From assembly GCF_030718995.1 (NCBI RefSeq), contig NZ_CP132204.1:2170001-2234000 (forward strand): a stretch of 64,000 bases of DNA, read 5' to 3'. The position numbers were made by a program, and so were the translations under genes. Shown here piece by piece: positions 39,606-50,353 of the stretch (its first letter is position 1; every line of letters starts with the position of its first letter). Under the pieces are notes generated by a model that had not been told where the DNA came from, did not search any database, and saw only the letters and a program-made list of their open reading frames with translations. This DNA comes from Arthrobacter oryzae. Its GTDB lineage: Bacteria; Actinomycetota; Actinomycetes; Actinomycetales; Micrococcaceae.

Positions 39606-40412
39606 TCAGTCGGCCAGCTCCACGATGACCGGTGCGTGGTCCGAAGCGCCCTTGCCCTTGCGTTCCTCGCGGTCAATGGACGCGCCGGTCACGCGGGCAG
39701 CGAGTGCGGGGGAGGCGAGGACGAAGTCGATCCGCATGCCTTCCTTCTTGGGGAAGCGGAGCTGGGTGTAGTCCCAGTACGTGTAGACGCCCGGGCCTGG
39801 AGTGTGCGGGCGGACCACGTCCTGGAATCCGGCGGCTTCGAAGGCGTGGAAGGCGGCACGTTCGGGCTCGCTGACGTGGGTCATGGCGTTGGCGCGGAAA
39901 AAGTCGATGTCCCAGACGTCGTCATCCTGCGGGGCGATGTTCCAGTCGCCCATCAGGGCAATCTGCGCTTCGGGATTTTCGGTGACCCAGGCCTGCGCGT
40001 GGGTTTTCAGCATGTCCAGCCAGCTGAGCTTGTAGGGCATGTGTTCGTCGTCGAGCGACCGGCCGTTGGGAACATAGAGGCTCCACACCCGGACGCCGCC
40101 GCACGTGGCGCCGATGGCGCGGGCTTCCTGCACGGGGTCCTTGCCGTTCTTGCCGAAGACGGGCTGGTCCAGGAAGGAGCGTTCCACGTCTTCCAGCCCG
40201 ACGCGGGAAACGATGGCCACGCCGTTCCACTGGCTGACGCCGAAGTGGGCCACCTCGTAGCCCATGCGCTCAAAGAGTTCCCAGGGGAAGTTGTCGTCCT
40301 TGCACTTGGTTTCCTGGATGGCCAGGACGTCGCAGTCGCTGCGCTCAAGCCACGCCTCCACACGGTCGGCACGGGCACGGAGGGAGTTCACATTCCAGGT
40401 AGCAATCTTCAC
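39606..40412 (-). CDS. xth: Exodeoxyribonuclease III (AP endonuclease family)
   Basis: 268 residues, usual length for Xth/ExoA. Motifs run in order: MKIATWNVNSLRAR, the metal-binding Glu in IQETKCKD, SLYVPNGR, the catalytic GDWNIAPQDDDVWD, and the C-terminal SDHAPVIVEL. A family member acts at abasic sites and removes nucleotides from 3' ends in base-excision repair. YWDYTQLRFPKKEGMRIDFVLAS is the recognition-loop region of the family. ATG at 40412. First gene of a leftward pair with an unknown protein. Confidence 0.95.
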   Translation of the reverse strand: MKIATWNVNSLRARADRVEAWLERSDCDVLAIQETKCKDDNFPWELFERMGYEVAHFGVSQWNGVAIVSRVGLEDVERSFLDQPVFGKNGKDPVQEARAIGATCGGVRVWSLYVPNGRSLDDEHMPYKLSWLDMLKTHAQAWVTENPEAQIALMGDWNIAPQDDDVWDIDFFRANAMTHVSEPERAAFHAFEAAGFQDVVRPHTPGPGVYTYWDYTQLRFPKKEGMRIDFVLASPALAARVTGASIDREERKGKGASDHAPVIVELAD

Positions 40413-40717
40413 AGTCCCTAACTTACCGAACTTGGGCGCCCGGCATCTGTCCAGCGCAGCCGTTTGCCGCCGCTGCGGCCAAATTGGGGCACTTCGGCAC
40501 GGACACGCCGCCGGTTAGGGCTCTGCGGCCGGGAATCCACGTCAAAGTGCCCCGCGACGGCGGCACCCCCCAAAGCACGACGGCGGCGGCACGCCACCAA
40601 CGCACGACGGCGGCGGGGCGCCTGTGGGTGTCCGCCCGCAGTCTGGAATTTAGTAGGAAGTCCGAGTATATTCAGCAACGAGGATGATGTAGGTCACATG
40701 CAAAGGAGCATTCCGCC
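40413..40717. repeat. Intergenic gap with REP-like repeats
   Basis: 305 bases between divergent xth and mmsA. GGGGCACTT (40486-40494) and AAGTGCCCC (40545-40553) are exact inverted arms 50 bases apart. GCACGACGGCGGCGG occurs twice (40575-40589, 40602-40616), with a partial third copy near 40555. The mmsA-proximal end (40650-40717) is A/T-richer, with TATATT near 40668 as a possible -10 element and AAAGGAG as ribosome site. No gene was recognised. Confidence 0.55.
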
Positions 40718-42216
<1,499 letters not shown>

Positions 42217-42217
<1 letters not shown>

Positions 42218-43317
42218 TGACCGCAGGACCTACCCCACGTACGAACACTGCAAGTTCCGCAACGCCCACGGACGAAGTTCTGTTTGAGCGGCGCGGCCAC
42301 CTCGGCGTCATCACGCTGAACCGGCCCAGGGCCGTCAACGCGCTCACCGCCGGCATGGCCGCCGCCATGCTTGACCAGCTCACGGCATGGGAGGACGACG
42401 ACGGCGTGGCCACCGTTCTGGTGCACGGCGCCGGGGAGCGGGGGCTGTGCGCCGGCGGTGACATCGTGGCCATCTACGAGGACATGCTGGCGGGCGGTGA
42501 GGCCACGGCGGACTTCTGGCGCACCGAGTACCAGTTGAACGCGCTGATCGCCGGATACTCCAAGCCCTATGTGGCCTTCATGGACGGCCTGGTGCTGGGC
42601 GGCGGCGTGGGGATCTCCGCCCACGGGTCCGTCCGTGTGGTCACCGAGCGCACCCGCACCGGCATGCCGGAGACAACCATTGGATTTGTGCCCGACGTCG
42701 GCGGCACCCTGCTGCTGTCCCGCTCGCCGGGGGAGTCGGGCACCCATGCGGCCCTGACGGGCGCCCACCTGAGCGGTGCGGACGCCTTGTTCCTGGGCCT
42801 GGCGGACCACTTTGTGTCGTCCGGAAACCTTCCTGCGCTGGCGGCCGCGCTGGAGACCGAAGCGGCGGAAGACGCCGTCGGACGCTTTGCGGAGGAGCCG
42901 CCGGCTTCGGCGCTGGCCGGGCAACGGGACTGGATCGACTCCTGCTACGCGAGTGATGACGCCGAGGACATCTTCCGCCGGCTCCGCACCTTTGACGGGG
43001 AAGCCGCCGGTGAGGCGGCAGACACTATTGAGGCGAAGTCGCCTACTGCCGTGAAAGTGGCGTTGGCATCGCTCCGTCGCGCGCGTGGGCTGAGCCTGGA
43101 GGAAGTCCTTGCCGAGGAATACCGCGTTGGCCTGCGGTTCCTGGCCGGCGCGGACTTCCGCGAAGGGATCCGCGCGCAGGTGGTGGACAAGGACCGGAAC
43201 CCGCAGTGGAAGCCGGCCGCCCTGCACGAGGTCTCCGCTGCCGACGTCGCGAGGTTCTTCGAGCCGCTGGGGGACCGGGAGCTCAACCTGCAAGCAAAGG
43301 AGGCCCGCAATGTCTGA
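42217..43317 (+). CDS. 3-hydroxyisobutyryl-CoA hydrolase (enoyl-CoA hydratase/isomerase family)
   Basis: 366 residues, longer than the 260 of ordinary enoyl-CoA hydratases and right for HIBCH. Crotonase blocks: LCAGGDIVAIYED, the oxyanion loop LVLGGGVGISAHGS, and MPETTIGFVPDVGGTLLLS with the catalytic Glu and Asp of the hydrolase branch. The C-terminal helices AKSPTAVKVALASLRRARGLSLEEVLAEEYRV...FREGIRAQVVDKDRNPQWKPA are HIBCH-specific. It releases 3-hydroxyisobutyrate from its CoA ester in valine degradation. The ATG lies in TGATG shared with the mmsA stop; an eight-base overlap leads into mmsB. Confidence 0.92.
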
Positions 43318-44254
43318 AGCAATGCCTGAAACCACAGGAGCCGGGAAGAAGGAACACGTAGCGTTCCTGGGGCTGGGGCATATGGGCGGGCCCATGGCCG
43401 TGAACCTGGTCAAGGCCGGGTACACGGTGGCCGGGTTCGACGTGGTGCCGGCGGCGCTGGACGCGGCCCGGGAGCACGGCGTACCCACCGTTGCGTCGCC
43501 CGCCGAGGCCGTTGCCGGGGCGGACGTGGTGCTCACCATGTTTCCCAGCGGACAGCACGTCCTGGATGCCTACCGCGGGTCGGCCGGCCAGCCAGGCCTG
43601 CTGGAGGCTGCCGCGCCGGGCACCATGTTCCTGGACTGCTCCACCATCAACGTGGACGAGGCGCGGGAGGCGTCCGCGCTCGCCGTTGCCGCCGGACACC
43701 GTGCGGTGGACGCTCCTGTTTCCGGCGGCGTGGTGGGGGCCGAGGCCGGAACCCTGACCTTCATGGTGGGAGCCCTGCCGGAGGACTTCGAAGCAGTGAA
43801 GCCGATGCTGGAAGTGATGGGCAAGCGAGTTGTCCATTGCGGCGGCCACGGCGCGGGCCAGGCCGCCAAGGTCTGCAACAACCTCATTCTCGGCGTCTCC
43901 ATGATCGCGGTGAGTGAAGCGTTCGTGCTCGGCGAGAAGCTGGGGCTCACGCACCAGGCCCTCTTCGACGTTGCGTCCGCGGCATCCGGGCAGTGCTGGG
44001 CGTTGACCACCAACTGCCCCGTTCCGGGGCCGGTGCCCACCAGTCCGGCCAACCGCGACTACCAGCCGGGCTTTGCCGGGGCGCTGATGGCGAAGGACCT
44101 CAAGCTGGCGCTGAACGCGCTGCAAAGTACCGGGGTGGCCGCCCGGATGGGGCCGCTGGCATCGGAGATTTACGATACGTTTGCGGCTGAGGGCGGTGCG
44201 GGCCGGGACTTCTCCGGCATCATCACCGACATCAGGGACAAATCCGCCCACTAG
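43310..44254 (+). CDS. mmsB: 3-hydroxyisobutyrate dehydrogenase
   Basis: 314 residues from ATG 43310, preceded by AAAGGAGG; the frame is open further upstream inside the previous gene but without a site. Rossmann start [22 protein letters not shown], then the substrate-binding block [21 protein letters not shown] and the catalytic lysine K187 in [11 protein letters not shown]. The C-terminal [12 protein letters not shown] region is the family helix. The N-terminus is about ten residues longer than usual. It oxidises 3-hydroxyisobutyrate to methylmalonate semialdehyde with NAD, feeding mmsA. Overlap with the hydrolase gene suggests coupling. Confidence 0.95.
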   Translation: MSEAMPETTGAGKKEHVAFLGLGHMGGPMAVNLVKAGYTVAGFDVVPAALDAAREHGVPTVASPAEAVAGADVVLTMFPSGQHVLDAYRGSAGQPGLLEAAAPGTMFLDCSTINVDEAREASALAVAAGHRAVDAPVSGGVVGAEAGTLTFMVGALPEDFEAVKPMLEVMGKRVVHCGGHGAGQAAKVCNNLILGVSMIAVSEAFVLGEKLGLTHQALFDVASAASGQCWALTTNCPVPGPVPTSPANRDYQPGFAGALMAKDLKLALNALQSTGVAARMGPLASEIYDTFAAEGGAGRDFSGIITDIRDKSAH

Positions 44255-44297
44255 CAAGCCGGCAGTTTTCGAAGCAGAACCACGTGAGGAGTCAGGC

Positions 44298-45077
44298 ATG
44301 ACGGAACAGTACGGGAACATTCTGGTGGAGCGGCGCGGACGAGTGGGGCTGGTGACGCTGAACCGGCCCGAAGCGCTGAACGCGCTGAACAAAGCCACCA
44401 TGGATGAACTTGTTGCTGCCGTCACCGCCATGGACGCTGATCCCGCAGTGGGCGCCGTGGTGGTCACCGGGTCCGGCAAGGCGTTTGCTGCCGGCGCGGA
44501 CATCAAGGAGATGGCCGAGCAGGACTACATGGACATGTACGCCGCGGACTGGTTCCGCGGCTGGGAGGATTTCACCCGGCTGCGCATTCCGGTGGTGGCG
44601 GCTGTGTCAGGCTTTGCCCTGGGCGGCGGCTGCGAGCTGGCCATGATGTGCGATTTCATCATCGCCGGGGACAACGCCAAGTTCGGCCAGCCGGAGATCA
44701 ACCTGGGCGTGCTGCCGGGCATGGGCGGCTCGCAGCGGCTCACCCGCGCCGTCGGCAAGTCCAAGGCCATGGACCTGATCCTTACCGGGCGGTTCATGGA
44801 CGCGGAGGAAGCTGAGCGTGCCGGGCTGGTGTCCCGGGTGGTGCCCGCAGCCGACGTGGTGGAGGAAGCCATCAAGGCCGCCGAGGTGATCGCGTCCAAG
44901 TCCAAGCCGGTAACCATGGTGGCCAAGGAAGCGGTCAACGCGGCCTTCGAAACCGGCCTGGCGCAGGGCGTGCTTTTCGAGCGGCGCCTCTTCCACTCAG
45001 TCTTCTCCACCGAGGACCAGAAAGAAGGCATGGCCGCCTTCTCGGAGAAGCGCCAGCCCGAATTCAAGCACCGCTAG
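44298..45077 (+). CDS. Enoyl-CoA hydratase
   Basis: 259 residues from ATG 44298, GAGGAG site eight bases before. Classic crotonase: [10 protein letters not shown], oxyanion loop [15 protein letters not shown] with the first catalytic Glu, and [20 protein letters not shown] with the second. Both glutamates needed for hydration are present, so hydratase activity is expected. In context it would convert methacrylyl-CoA to 3-hydroxyisobutyryl-CoA, completing the valine module with the three genes upstream. The isobutyryl-CoA dehydrogenase step is not encoded in the cluster. It ends 28 bases before the convergent fructan operon. Confidence 0.94.
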   Translation: MTEQYGNILVERRGRVGLVTLNRPEALNALNKATMDELVAAVTAMDADPAVGAVVVTGSGKAFAAGADIKEMAEQDYMDMYAADWFRGWEDFTRLRIPVVAAVSGFALGGGCELAMMCDFIIAGDNAKFGQPEINLGVLPGMGGSQRLTRAVGKSKAMDLILTGRFMDAEEAERAGLVSRVVPAADVVEEAIKAAEVIASKSKPVTMVAKEAVNAAFETGLAQGVLFERRLFHSVFSTEDQKEGMAAFSEKRQPEFKHR

Positions 45078-45105
45078 CGGATCCGGCACCATTCTGGATG
45101 CACTG

Positions 45106-46599
45106 TCAGGCCAGGTCCGTGAGCTGCAGGGAAGCCTCCGCCGTTCCCCCGGTGGAGAACACTGTGATGCCGGTGTCTGAAGGGTCCGGGAATATCAGTT
45201 CAGTAAGTGTCACGAGTCCGCCCTGGGCGAAGACCTCAACGGAGCAGTGGTCCACGAAAATCCGCAGGGAGTAGGTCCCGTCCCGTGCCGGCAGCGGTGC
45301 TGTGCTGATGGACGGGAAGGCCTCGTGGAAGCCAGTGTCGCCGGAGTTGGTTCGGTCCAGCATGAGTTGTCCGCTGCCGGGGCGGATGCTGATCCGGGTC
45401 CCCGATGAACCGTTCCCGGCTCCCCGGACCACCAGGCCGAACTCGCTGGCTGTCCCCGCCCTAAAGGTGGCCTCGATCAGCTGTACCGGAGTGCCGCCGT
45501 CGACCGCCACCATGCCGTTCAAGGGCAGGCTCCGGGCCGGTCCGGGAACGGAACCTGCAGTGCATTCCGGTGCTGGCTGCTGGATGAGCCGGGGTTCACC
45601 GTGAATCGAGGCGAGGGACACTTCGCGTACCAGGCTCATGGGGCTGCGCCAGGGTGAAGTGGGGATGTGGTTGGCATACTGCCAGTTGTTCATCCAGCCG
45701 ATCATTAGCCGACGACCGCCGGGGACATTGCTGAAGGACACAGCCGCGTAGTAGTCCCGGCCCCAATCGAGCCAGTGGTAGTCACCCACGCGCTCCGGGT
45801 CCTGCATGCCCTCCGTGACGGTCGTTTCGGAGGTGAACGTCACGCCGTCGAACTCTCCCACGAAGTACTGCCCTGCTGATCCTCCGTTGGGTCCGCCGGG
45901 GTTCATGTTCACGGTCAGGACCCACCTGGTGTTCCCTGCATCTCCGTCCACGGGCAGTTCAAATAGGTCCGGGCACTCCCAGATGCCGCCGGTGCCGTTG
46001 GCCGGGCCGAAGGTGCTGAGGTATTCCCAGTTCTTAAGGTTGTCGGAGCGGTAGAGCAGCACCGCGTAGTCGTGGGCTTCGACAGCGGCCATCACCCAGT
46101 AGCTTCCGGCGGGGCCGTCGTAGCGGAAGACCTTGGGGTCGCGGAATTCCGGCGAGTTCCTGGTGAGGACCGGGTTGCCAGAGTACTTGGTCCAGGTGTA
46201 TCCGCCGTCGGTGCTCCACGCGATGGACTGGGCCTGCATGCCCTCATGTGCTGAACCGGCCTTGTAGGCGCTGGTGTAGATGGCAACCAGCGGGGTTGTT
46301 CCGGACAGGCCGAAGCCGGCGGTGTTGTCCTGGTCCACCACGATGCTGCCGGAGAAGATTTCCTCTGTTTCGTCGCACGGGATGGCCACCGGCTGTTCGT
46401 CCCAATTCACCAGGTCCGTGGATGTGGCGTGGCCCCAGGACATGTTGCTGTGGACGTTCCCGAACGGGTTGTTCTGGTAGTACAGGTGGTAAATGCCATC
46501 GTGGAAGACCAGGCCGTTGGGGTCGTTGAGCCAGGTGTCCTTGCAGGCGTAGTGCATCGCCGGCCGGTAGGCCCCAAGGGTGGGCGTGGCGGTGTTCAT
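45106..46599 (-). CDS. Cytoplasmic GH32 beta-fructosidase of fructan locus 2
   Basis: 497 residues, no signal peptide. All three GH32 motifs are canonical: D26 in WLNDPNG, R153-D154-P155 in FRDPK, E208 in WECPDLF. The C-terminal sandwich has the DGTYSLRIFVDHCSVEVFAQGG block. Compared with the GH32 enzyme at 21267 it keeps the standard RDP. It is the last gene of a leftward operon with a LacI regulator and a CUT1 importer, so it should hydrolyse an imported fructoside such as sucrose, kestose or levanbiose. A 15-bp hairpin separates it from the binding-protein gene. ATG at 46599; a weak purine stretch (CCTGACCC on this strand) precedes it. Confidence 0.93.
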   Translation of the reverse strand: MNTATPTLGAYRPAMHYACKDTWLNDPNGLVFHDGIYHLYYQNNPFGNVHSNMSWGHATSTDLVNWDEQPVAIPCDETEEIFSGSIVVDQDNTAGFGLSGTTPLVAIYTSAYKAGSAHEGMQAQSIAWSTDGGYTWTKYSGNPVLTRNSPEFRDPKVFRYDGPAGSYWVMAAVEAHDYAVLLYRSDNLKNWEYLSTFGPANGTGGIWECPDLFELPVDGDAGNTRWVLTVNMNPGGPNGGSAGQYFVGEFDGVTFTSETTVTEGMQDPERVGDYHWLDWGRDYYAAVSFSNVPGGRRLMIGWMNNWQYANHIPTSPWRSPMSLVREVSLASIHGEPRLIQQPAPECTAGSVPGPARSLPLNGMVAVDGGTPVQLIEATFRAGTASEFGLVVRGAGNGSSGTRISIRPGSGQLMLDRTNSGDTGFHEAFPSISTAPLPARDGTYSLRIFVDHCSVEVFAQGGLVTLTELIFPDPSDTGITVFSTGGTAEASLQLTDLA

Positions 46600-46661
46600 G
46601 GGTCAGGGTCTCGTTTCGTGGAGCTGCCGCGGGAAGTGTGGGGGCCCGGGCAGGCTGATGG

Positions 46662-46695
46662 AGCCGCCGGGCACGGAAGTCCGTGCCCGGCGGCT
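46662..46695 (-). terminator. Intercistronic hairpin between binding-protein and GH32 genes
   Basis: A perfect 15-bp stem (AGCCGCCGGGCACGG with CCGTGCCCGGCGGCT, loop of four) with no T-run. In transporter operons such hairpins commonly protect the binding-protein mRNA or let only part of transcription through, making the binding protein the most abundant product. Confidence 0.8.
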
Positions 46696-46709
46696 GGGAT
46701 GCGGGAAGG

Positions 46710-48320
46710 TCAGGAGTTCTTCTGGTACCTGTCGTAGGCCTGCTGGTAGACGTCCACCATCTTGTCCAGGCCGATGTTCTTCAGCTGCGAGACGTATCCG
46801 TCCCACTCCGCCTCGATGCCGCCGGAGACGATCCATTTCGCCGTGGTCTGCTTGACGATAGCGGCCACGTCCGTCTCGATGGTGCTGATCTGCTGGACTT
46901 CCTCGTTGGACAGTGCCACCGGGGGGTAACCGTCGTTGGCTGCGAAAGGCTTGTAGTTCTCCTCGACGGTCTTCTGCCGCTCGGCCGCGCGCGGCTCGGG
47001 TGCCACGACCTTCTCGAAGTTCTCCGCGGTGTTGGCCTTCGGGCCGCCCGGGGCAACCTTCTGGCGGCGTTCGCCTTCACTGGTTCCCGCGGCCGCGGGG
47101 ATCTGCGTCAGCAGCCCGGTGGCGGGGTCCTTCTGCAGGGTTTCACCGATGGGGCCCCAGTTGGCCTGGGCGGACTGGATGGGATCGTACAGGTTGTCTG
47201 CCCAGCGGATGGTGGCGGCAGGGTATTTGTTGGCGCGGGTCACAGCGAAGGCGCCGCGGGCGATTTCCTGGTTGTTGGACTGGCTGGCGAGCCGCTTGCC
47301 GTCCACGCCCTCAAGTACGGGGAGCAGTTTGTAGTCGCCGGCGCGGTCGGCGCCGACCATTTCCTTGACTTCCCACCAGACGAAGGAGCCCAGGTTTTCG
47401 GTGCTGGCCTTGCCCTTGGCCAGGTAGGCCTTGTCATCCTGGGAGAACGATTCGGGATCGATCAGGCCTTCCTGATACCAGGTATGCAGGGTCTGGAGGG
47501 CCTTTTTGTAGCCGTCCTGGGTGGCGGTGTAGATGACCTTGCCGTCCTGGACGATCCTGTGGTCCATGTTGTCCGGGACTCCGCCCAAGGCGGCGATGAG
47601 GTCAACGATGTCACCGCACCAGGAGCCGGGCATGAAGCTCAGCGGGATGGTTTTACCGGTGCCTGACGCGTCCTTGGTCTTGAAGGCGAGCAGGGCATCA
47701 TGCAGTTCGTCCACGGTCTTGGGCATCGGGATGCCCAGCTTGTTCAGCCACGCGGTGTTGATGGCCATCTCGTTGGGAAACTGGACGAGTCCCAGCTCTT
47801 CGACGGAGGGCAGGGAGTAAATGTGCCCGTCGGAGGAGGTGATGGCCGCTTTGATGTCCGGCCGGTCGGCGAGCAGCTTGGACAGGTTGGGGGCATTTTT
47901 CTGAATGAGGTCTTCGAGGGGGATAAGTGTTCCGCTGGCCGAGTAGGTGGCGATTTCCGCGTCGGTGAGCCCGCTGTTGAAGAAGGCGTCGGGCAGGTCG
48001 CCGCTGGCCAGGATGAGGTTTTTCTTTTCCTTGAACACCGTCTCCGGGAGGTTCTCCCAGTCGATGTGGATGTTGGTGTCCTTTTCCCACTGCTGCACCA
48101 GGGACATGGTGTTGTAATCGGGGGCGAGCGCGGACTTGGTTCCGGAGAACTTGAGCGTCAGCGTGTCCTTGACGATCGGGAAGCCGGTCTCCTGGAAGCC
48201 GAACTCCGCGGACGAGTCTTTGATGGCGGCGGAACCGTTGGAGCTGCCCGAGCAGGCGGTGAACAGCATCGTTCCTGCCATCAGGGCGCCAAGGACGGCG
48301 AGTTTGCGGCTGGTAGCCAT
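46710..48320 (-). CDS. ABC sugar-binding lipoprotein, LplA/LipO type
   Basis: 536 residues, large for a CUT1 binding protein and typical of the LipO/LplA group that works with LplB/YtcP-type permeases. Lipobox LFTACSGSS with lipidated C23. Family blocks: QQWEKDTNIHIDWENLPETVFKEKKNLILASGDLPDAFF and SDGHIYSLPSVEELGLVQFPNEMAINTAWLNKLGIPMPKTVDEL. These transporters bind complex oligosaccharides (pectin, arabinan or fructan fragments). With a GH32 gene downstream a fructo-oligosaccharide is likely. ATG at 48320. It follows the second permease after 82 bases. Confidence 0.9.
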   Translation of the reverse strand: MATSRKLAVLGALMAGTMLFTACSGSSNGSAAIKDSSAEFGFQETGFPIVKDTLTLKFSGTKSALAPDYNTMSLVQQWEKDTNIHIDWENLPETVFKEKKNLILASGDLPDAFFNSGLTDAEIATYSASGTLIPLEDLIQKNAPNLSKLLADRPDIKAAITSSDGHIYSLPSVEELGLVQFPNEMAINTAWLNKLGIPMPKTVDELHDALLAFKTKDASGTGKTIPLSFMPGSWCGDIVDLIAALGGVPDNMDHRIVQDGKVIYTATQDGYKKALQTLHTWYQEGLIDPESFSQDDKAYLAKGKASTENLGSFVWWEVKEMVGADRAGDYKLLPVLEGVDGKRLASQSNNQEIARGAFAVTRANKYPAATIRWADNLYDPIQSAQANWGPIGETLQKDPATGLLTQIPAAAGTSEGERRQKVAPGGPKANTAENFEKVVAPEPRAAERQKTVEENYKPFAANDGYPPVALSNEEVQQISTIETDVAAIVKQTTAKWIVSGGIEAEWDGYVSQLKNIGLDKMVDVYQQAYDRYQKNS

Positions 48321-48402
48321 GGGTCGTTCCTTTTCTGGGTGGGGGGTGTGGCGACGGCGAAAGGGGGTTCCGGCGTCGGGTAATGCTTTTGTCTTCGGGG
48401 GG

Positions 48403-49365
48403 TCAGCTCTTCACGGCGCCGATCATGGTGCCCTTGGTGAAGTGCTTCTGCATGAACGGAAGCGCGATCATCAGGGGCAGGCTGGAGACGACGATCATGG
48501 CGTACTTGGTCAGTTCGCCGATTCTCTGCGCCGCGGCGTAGGACTCGATGTCTCCGCCGGTGGTGCCGGCGGAGGAGACGTCCGACTGGATCAGGATGTT
48601 CCGGAGCACCAGCTGCAGCGGGTATTTCGTGTCATCGTTCAGGAAGATGAGGGCGTCGAAGAACGAGTTCCAGTGCGCCACCACGTGGACCATGATCATG
48701 AGCATGATCAGCGGTTTGGACAGGGGGAGGACCATCTTGAAGAAGAACGTGAAGTCGTTGGCGCCGTCCATCTGGGCGGCTTCCCGGAGCTCTTCGGGGA
48801 TGGTGTTTTCGAAGAAGGACCGGGCGATGATCAGGTTCCACACGCCCACGGCGCCGGGCAGGACAACCGCCCAGACCGTGTCCAGCATGCCGAGGTCCCG
48901 GACCACCAGGTACTTGGTGATGAGGCCGCCGTCGAAGAACATGGTGACCACGAACAGGAGCATCAGGATCTTCCGCCCCGGCATGTCCTTGCGGGACAGG
49001 GCGTAGGCGCCGAACAGGATGGTGGTCACGCTGATCGCCGAGCCCAGCAGGGTGTAGATCACGGTGTTGCCCAGGCCGTTCCAGATCCGGCTGTCCGCGA
49101 AGATCCGCTCGTATCCCTCCAGGGTCACGCCGGACGGGAACAGCCAGACTTTGCCTTCGTAGACGGCGTTCGGATCGCTGATGGACGCGATGACGATGAA
49201 GTAGAGCGGGTAGACCACCGCGATGATGGACAGCGACAGGATGGTGACGGCGGCGATGTTGAAGGCCGAGTCTGCCCACCTGTCGCGGAACGTTTGCGTG
49301 CGCTTAGCGGGTCGGGGCCTGGTTGCGGGGGCCGGAACGGCCACGGGTTTGGTGTTCAGGGTCAT
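48403..49365 (-). CDS. ABC sugar permease, YtcP/LplC type
   Basis: 320 residues with six helices after a 35-residue basic head. FNIAAVTILSLSIIAVVYPLYFIVIASISDPNAVYEGKVWLFPSG is the start of LplC/YtcP-like permeases. The EAA loop reads ELREAAQMDGANDFTFFFKMVLPLSKP, and the C-terminal end QKHFTKGTMIGAVK is diagnostic of this branch. It begins eight bases after the LplB-type gene. Forms the membrane channel with that permease. No ATPase gene is present in the operon. Confidence 0.93.
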   Translation of the reverse strand: MTLNTKPVAVPAPATRPRPAKRTQTFRDRWADSAFNIAAVTILSLSIIAVVYPLYFIVIASISDPNAVYEGKVWLFPSGVTLEGYERIFADSRIWNGLGNTVIYTLLGSAISVTTILFGAYALSRKDMPGRKILMLLFVVTMFFDGGLITKYLVVRDLGMLDTVWAVVLPGAVGVWNLIIARSFFENTIPEELREAAQMDGANDFTFFFKMVLPLSKPLIMLMIMVHVVAHWNSFFDALIFLNDDTKYPLQLVLRNILIQSDVSSAGTTGGDIESYAAAQRIGELTKYAMIVVSSLPLMIALPFMQKHFTKGTMIGAVKS

Positions 49366-49372
49366 AGCGGCA

Positions 49373-50353
49373 TCACCACAGGGTTGCTTGGTTGGCCCGG
49401 CGCGCTACCCAGTTGAAGGTCAGCAGCAACACAAGGTTGAGGATGGAATTGAACAGGCCGATGGCGGCCGAATAGCTGAACTGGGCCTGCTGCAGGCCTG
49501 CGTGGTAAACGTACGTCTGGATGATTTCCGACGTCGGCAGGTTCAGGTTTGTCTGCATGAGCAGTGCCTTTTCGAAGCCGACGTTGAGCAGGTTGCCGAT
49601 GGCCAGGATGAACAGGACAGTGATCACGGGCATGATGCCCGGCAGATCGATGTGCCGGATGCGCTGCAGTTTGGAGGCGCCGTCCACCTTGGCGGCGTCG
49701 TGCAATGCAGGGTCAATGCCGGACAGGGCCGCCAGGTAGACAATCATGGCGAAGCCGGCGTTTTGCCAGACATCGGAGATCACGTAGATGGGGCGGAACC
49801 ACTCCGCGGAGCCCATGAAGAAAACGGGTTCACCTCCCGCCAGCTGGATCGCATTGTTCACCAGCCCGGAACGCGGGGAAAGCAGGACGAACATGATGCC
49901 CACCACCACCACCGTAGATATGAACGCCGGCGAGTACAGCACCGTCTGGGTGAACTTCTTGAACCGCTCGCTCTGGAGCTGGTTGACCAGGAGGGCCAGG
50001 ATGATCGGGATCGGGAAGGCCACCAGCAGGCCCAGGACGGCGATCCAGAGCGTGTTCCCCACGACCTGGCCGAACTGGTAGGAGCTGATGAACCGGATGA
50101 AGTGCTGCAGCCCGACCCACGGGCTCCCGGTAAAACCGTCCACTGGGTTGTAGTTGCGGAAAGCGATCTGCACCCCGTACATGGGCCAGTACTTGAAGAC
50201 GGCGATGTAAATCAGCGCCGGGACTAGTAATACGTATAACTGCCAGGCCCTGCCAGCCCTTTTTAGGCGCAGAGGAAGAGGCTTCCTGTTTGTGGGCCCG
50301 GGTGTTGGCGCCAGCGGCGGTGCCGGCGTGGATCGGGCCAAGGTGCGGCTCAT
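49373..50353 (-). CDS. ABC sugar permease, LplB type
   Basis: 326 residues, six helices. A Pro/Arg-rich head of about 30 residues precedes the helix WQLYVLLVPALIYIAVFKYWPMYGVQIAF, an LplB hallmark. The EAA loop reads ALHDAAKVDGASKLQRIRHIDLPGIMP. ATG overlaps the LacI stop (ATGA). Codons for Q-L-Y-V-L-L in the first helix are CAG TTA TAC GTA TTA CTA, strikingly A/T-rich in a gene where Leu is nearly always CTG or CTC; this stretch matches the operator of the operon (see 50226-50241). Works with the YtcP-type permease. Confidence 0.93.
   Translation of the reverse strand: MSRTLARSTPAPPLAPTPGPTNRKPLPLRLKRAGRAWQLYVLLVPALIYIAVFKYWPMYGVQIAFRNYNPVDGFTGSPWVGLQHFIRFISSYQFGQVVGNTLWIAVLGLLVAFPIPIILALLVNQLQSERFKKFTQTVLYSPAFISTVVVVGIMFVLLSPRSGLVNNAIQLAGGEPVFFMGSAEWFRPIYVISDVWQNAGFAMIVYLAALSGIDPALHDAAKVDGASKLQRIRHIDLPGIMPVITVLFILAIGNLLNVGFEKALLMQTNLNLPTSEIIQTYVYHAGLQQAQFSYSAAIGLFNSILNLVLLLTFNWVARRANQATLW
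50226..50241. promoter_or_regulatory. Possible intragenic LacI operator
   Basis: On the minus strand AGTTATACGTATTACT, a near-perfect dyad with central CG (one mismatched pair). It shares GTTATACG-N-AT with each arm of the palindrome at 51412-51440, about 1.2 kb upstream in the operon. The site forces two TTA and one CTA leucine codons, so selection for DNA sequence over codon choice is likely. It resembles the role of the intragenic lac O2 site. Confidence 0.5.
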
